From Nostoc parmelioides FACHB-3921 (GTDB lineage Bacteria; Cyanobacteriota; Cyanobacteriia; Cyanobacteriales; Nostocaceae): a stretch of 34,418 nucleotides of DNA. The notes beneath the pieces were generated by a model. That model was given only the letters and a program-made list of their open reading frames with translations, was not told the DNA's origin and did no database searches. Shown here one piece after another: positions 32,601 to 34,418 of this stretch. The stretch spans positions 1 to 34,418 of the forward strand of contig NZ_JACJQL010000062.1 in NCBI RefSeq assembly GCF_014696625.1. The letters are read 5' to 3'. The stretch's first letter is position 1. Every line of letters begins with the position of its first letter. Position numbers and translations under genes: made by a program.

Positions 32601-33810
32601 GATTTGTAATTCTAAAGATGAATTTACCCGTATTCAAGCGGTAGAGATTTTAGGTGAAATAGCGCCAGATAACTCTACTGTTATCACTGCATTATTAGAG
32701 TTAATTCGTAATTCTAAAGGTGATTTTATCCGTATTCAAGCGGTAGAGAGTTTAGGTAAAATAGCCTCAAGTCACCCCACTTATATCACTATATTATTAG
32801 AGTTAATTCTTGATTATAAAGTTGAATTTATCCGTCTAATAGCAGCATCTGTTTTAGGTAAAATAGCCTCAAGTCACCCCACTTATATCACTGTATTAGA
32901 GGACTTAATTCGTAATTCCAAAGATGAATTAACTCGTAGAAACTCGGCAGATATTTTAGGTAAAATAGCCCCAGCCAACCCTATTACTATCACTGTATTA
33001 GAGGACTTAATTCGTAATTCTAAAGATGAATTAACTCGTAGGAACTCGGCAGATATTTTAGGTAACATAGCCCCAACCAACCCTATTACTATCACTGTAT
33101 TAGAGGACTTAATTCGTAATTCTAAAGATGAATATACCCGTATAAAAGCAGCATCTGTTTTAGGTAAAATAGCCCCAGCTAACCCTACCGTTATCGCTGC
33201 ATTATTAGAGTTAGTTCATGATTCTAAAGATGAATTAACTCGTAGGAAATTGGCAGAGAGTTTAGGTAAAATAGCCCCAGCTAACCCTACCGTTATCACT
33301 GCATTAGAGAAGTTAATTCGTGATTCTAAAGATAAATATACCTGTATAAAAGCAGCATCTGTTTTAGGTAAAATAGCCCCAGCTAACCCTACCGTTATCA
33401 CTGCATTAGAGAAGTTAATTCGTGATTCTAAAGATGAATATATCTGTATAAAAGCAGCATCTGTTTTAGGTAAAATAGCCCCAGCTAACCCTACCGTTAT
33501 CGCTGCATTATTAGAGTTAATTCATGATTCTAAAGATGAATTAACTCGTAGGAACTCGGCAGATATTTTAGGTAAAATAGCCCCAAGGAACCCTACCGTT
33601 ATAACTGGATTAGAGGAGTTAATTCGTGATTCTAAAGATGAATATACCCGTATAAAAGCAGCATCTGTTTTAGGTAAAATAGCCCCAAGTAACCCTACCG
33701 TTATCACTGTTTTAAAAAAGTATTTATCACATACGGCTTACGAAATTATTTGGCATTGCACTCAAACTCTGACTTATCCCGCCTTTTATCTAGCTTGGCA
33801 TCAGGAGTGA
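29638..33810 (+). CDS. XRE-NACHT-HEAT-like repeat protein (NLR-like)
   Basis: A 1390-residue protein. Residues 1-80 form an XRE-like HTH (LTYKEIAIAANVDERTVKRF, then GIAIAIAKALDLELTDLIDV). The NACHT ATPase has Walker A GEPGAGKTTL at 189-198 and Walker B LLLDGVDE near 268-275 (Asp271), then LVLTCRLNVW and the winged-helix part ending with YHATFEEYFAALAVKDW. From about residue 640 to 1360 there are 21 tandem 34-residue helical repeats, consensus AASVLGKIAPANPTVITALE, then ELIRDSKDEYTRI. This is the sensor-like part in bacterial NLR (bNACHT/Avs-type) proteins. No effector domain (nuclease, TIR, protease) is obvious, so an XRE domain as effector/regulator is unusual. Start ATG at 29638. Confidence 0.9.
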   Translation: MGVPRKRSSVQIHEQGIKKLSNAKDTKRLTYKEIAIAANVDERTVKRFFSGEGVSKGIAIAIAKALDLELTDLIDVKPTTPPPETTATLINWREVCSTMLEPQRRITSNLLMQDESAKKERKQVYVPLALVQKTKTDKRENDDFSSEEGTRLYEPEYETQQRFEHEAFLTQILERGEGKTKGKQIAVIGEPGAGKTTLLQAIAFWVLEKDLGLPVWISLADLGRNGSLMDIQTYISNSWLEQAIPPTQLTQKIRDDFTNQIQQGRVWLLLDGVDEISGGEASQQPLEEIARQLTGWLARSSRLVLTCRLNVWQADRNALESFETYRLLDFDYPQQVHQFIDNWFVEEIEKGERLKTELDSSQRVRLQDMVQTPLRLALLSSIWQSEEGDLPETKAGLYHQCVQQFYKWKQNRFPTSIQEQRNLNQSLGRLALRDINEGGSRFRLRETFIIEELGYPDDETSLFYKALKLGWLNHVGIAAESPSKEKVYAFYHATFEEYFAALAVKDWNYFLNHVPENPEKGTYRIFEPQWKEVILLWLGRGDIKEEQKEEFIKALVEFDDGCNTHSQIPNWKGFYEYRAYFLAAAGIAEFKDCNLADTIVKQIVKWSFGYFDIQKQDWQRFDQQIEKIARVVLIETERKKVIIVLLELIHNSKDKSILWEAAAILGEIAPNNPTVIAELLELIRDSQDEPTLWKAAAILGKRTPTNPTVIILLLELIHDYKDEYNILEKVGFLDKIAPNHPIAITALEELIRDSQDESTLWKAAAILGEIAPTNPTVITVLLELIRDSQDKYILLKAADILKEIALNNPIAITALEELIRDSKNKSTLWKAVDILGEIAPNHPTAITALEELINDSQDEYTLWKAAESLGKIAPNHPTAITVLLEIIRNLKNEVALRMATESLVKIAPNHPTAVNVLENLIRNSKYEFNRIQAAEILVKIAPNNPIIINVLENLIRNSKDEYTHIQAAKVLGEIAPDNSTVITALLELICNSKDEFTRIQAVEILGEIAPDNSTVITALLELIRNSKGDFIRIQAVESLGKIASSHPTYITILLELILDYKVEFIRLIAASVLGKIASSHPTYITVLEDLIRNSKDELTRRNSADILGKIAPANPITITVLEDLIRNSKDELTRRNSADILGNIAPTNPITITVLEDLIRNSKDEYTRIKAASVLGKIAPANPTVIAALLELVHDSKDELTRRKLAESLGKIAPANPTVITALEKLIRDSKDKYTCIKAASVLGKIAPANPTVITALEKLIRDSKDEYICIKAASVLGKIAPANPTVIAALLELIHDSKDELTRRNSADILGKIAPRNPTVITGLEELIRDSKDEYTRIKAASVLGKIAPSNPTVITVLKKYLSHTAYEIIWHCTQTLTYPAFYLAWHQE
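31559..33715 (+). repeat. 21 tandem 102-bp repeats in the NACHT gene
   Basis: Unit boundaries recur every 102 bp. The first units diverge, but units from about 32900 onward are nearly identical at DNA level, e.g. GCATCTGTTTTAGGTAAAAT at 33149, 33353, 33455 and 33659. Near-identity at silent sites indicates recent expansion, gene conversion or both. Confidence 0.9.
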
Positions 33811-34022
33811 CAGCCACGACCTCTCAACAGGCTTGCGACGCATTGGCTGACAAACCCCTTATCATTCAAGCCTTTTAGCAGAGTAATTATTTTTTTTCTT
33901 ACTTCTATTTCTTACTTTTAGTGAAATCATCAATAAAAGGCTCAGAAATTCTAAATATCATTGATTCAAATCTATATTTGATCTGGATTTTTTCAGCGAA
34001 CAAAAAATTACCTTGCGATTAA
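33811..34022. other. Noncoding gap downstream of the NACHT gene
   Basis: No convincing gene. AGCCTTTTA near 33869 and TAAAAGGCT near 33935 are perfect 9-bp inverted copies about 55-60 bp apart, with a T-run between them, which may form a weak terminator. Confidence 0.4.
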
Positions 34023-34072
34023 AGTCTAGAATCTAGAATCTATAATATAAATTCTAGATTCTAGATTCTATA
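34023..34072 (+). promoter_or_regulatory. Heptamer array with -10 box in the deaminase promoter
   Basis: AATCTAG-type heptamers (TCTAGAATCTAGAAT, 34025-34039) face inverted copies (ATTCTAGATTCTAGA, 34051-34065), a perfect 15-bp inverted repeat with an 11-bp spacer. The spacer holds TATAAT at 34041-34046. The heptamers match those in the parA promoter and RHH gene, so the same protein may act here. Confidence 0.7.
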
Positions 34073-34136
34073 AAGCTGTGCTTTCTCTTTCTCAATTAAT
34101 AATGATAAGAAGCATTCCAATTCGAGAGCGGTTCTT

Positions 34137-34318
34137 ATGACAGAGCAAGAGATATTTGAACATTTATTCAGCATTGCGGATCAATCCGATGACACTGGTG
34201 GAGTGGTGAGTTCGTGCTTGGTACGACAAGGTTTGATTGTGGCTGTTGGAATCAGTTGTAACGACGGCAAACATTCAGAATATGTACTTCTGCGTCAGCT
34301 CGAACTCTCTGCTATCAG
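34137..34318 (+). pseudogene. N-terminal half of the split deaminase
   Basis: ATG at 34137 begins TEQEIFEHLFSIADQSDD, then GGVVSSCLVRQGLIVAVGIS and GKHSEYVLLRQLELSAI. HSE (residues 46-48) is the zinc-ligand and catalytic-glutamate motif, matched by PCG and Cys at 64-396. The frame ends seven bases into the insertion (stop at 34323-34325). Joining at ATCAG (34314-34318 with 64-68) gives GCT ATC AGT TTA, in frame. Reconstructed length 169 residues. The upstream heptamer promoter suggests partition-linked regulation. Confidence 0.75.
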
Positions 34319-34418
34319 AATATAGTGGGAGCGTGAGAACCCCTACGATTTATCGAGGGGATGAAACGCGACTCAAGGGGATTTATCCCCGTGTTTCCTC
34401 ACTTACCACGCTGGTTTT
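34319..34418. mobile_element. Left part of the 163-bp insertion in the deaminase gene
   Basis: Noncoding and structured: CCCCTACG/CGAGGGG (34340-34360, one bulged base) and GGGGA/TCCCC (34377-34390). It continues at 1-63 if the molecule is circular. Flanking ATCAG duplication suggests a cut-and-paste insertion; the hairpins and ACTCAA also recall IS200/IS605 right ends, which do not make duplications. Confidence 0.5.

Noticed and set aside
32883..33707. Antisense ORFs repeating GLAGAILPK
   Set aside because: They mirror the tandem repeats of the NACHT gene and have no independent features.
31559..33715. CRISPR or satellite repeat array
   Set aside because: The 102-bp unit keeps an open frame and a 34-residue helical repeat; it is a protein repeat.
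1..34418. tRNA or rRNA genes
   Set aside because: No cloverleaf or rRNA-like sequence was recognised by eye.

Overview
The window looks like a complete or nearly complete circular plasmid of about 34.4 kb from a filamentous, probably Nostocales, cyanobacterium. The evidence is the HIP1 octamer GCGATCGC, xisI-like sequence, a CyanoTRADD-type membrane protein, two ParA genes, a candidate replication module and a very high density of defence and toxin-antitoxin genes. Circularity is inferred. The two window ends carry the two halves of one deaminase gene, and joining base 34418 to base 1 while removing a 163-bp insertion and one copy of its 5-bp target duplication restores a single 169-codon frame.

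Layout. (1) 34023-2738: deaminase (disrupted), parA, and a ribbon-helix-helix (RHH) partner gene, followed by a DUF4365 protein and an unknown partner. Unspaced 7-bp repeats (AATCAAG/AATCTAG) lie in the deaminase and parA promoters and inside the RHH coding sequence. (2) 2745-3000: a structured segment resembling a group II intron domain I fragment. (3) 3014-8810: defence-like block with a two-TM protein, an XRE regulator coupled to a PIN-winged-helix protein, a Ser/Thr kinase with HEAT repeats, and an Abi/UG-like reverse transcriptase. (4) 8899-12206: tyrosine recombinase, a decayed second recombinase, and a second parA-parB pair with a 26-bp palindrome inside parB. (5) 12421-22074: a type I restriction-modification locus (hsdM, hsdS, hsdR) with mntA-hepT, xisI, a DUF433 remnant and tumA-tumE inserted between its genes. 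(6) 22103-24341: candidate replication module. Three overlapping minus-strand genes include a winged-helix protein whose gene carries four 21-bp iteron-like repeats, with DnaA boxes just upstream and a divergent XRE regulator. (7) 24389-28792: a large tyrosine recombinase, small DNA-binding proteins, and several terminators and repeats. (8) 28834-33810: two small membrane proteins and a 1390-residue XRE-NACHT protein with 21 tandem 34-residue repeats.

How it works together: two partition systems, a replication candidate, recombinases and several addiction modules would keep the plasmid in the cell. The type I RM system, reverse transcriptase, kinase, PIN protein and NACHT protein look like an anti-phage cargo. 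The most unusual features are the 7-bp arrays shared by the partition and deaminase promoters and embedded in the RHH gene, the iterons inside a replication-like gene, and the XRE-NACHT protein with a recently amplified repeat tract. All functions are inferred from sequence reading; no database search was run.
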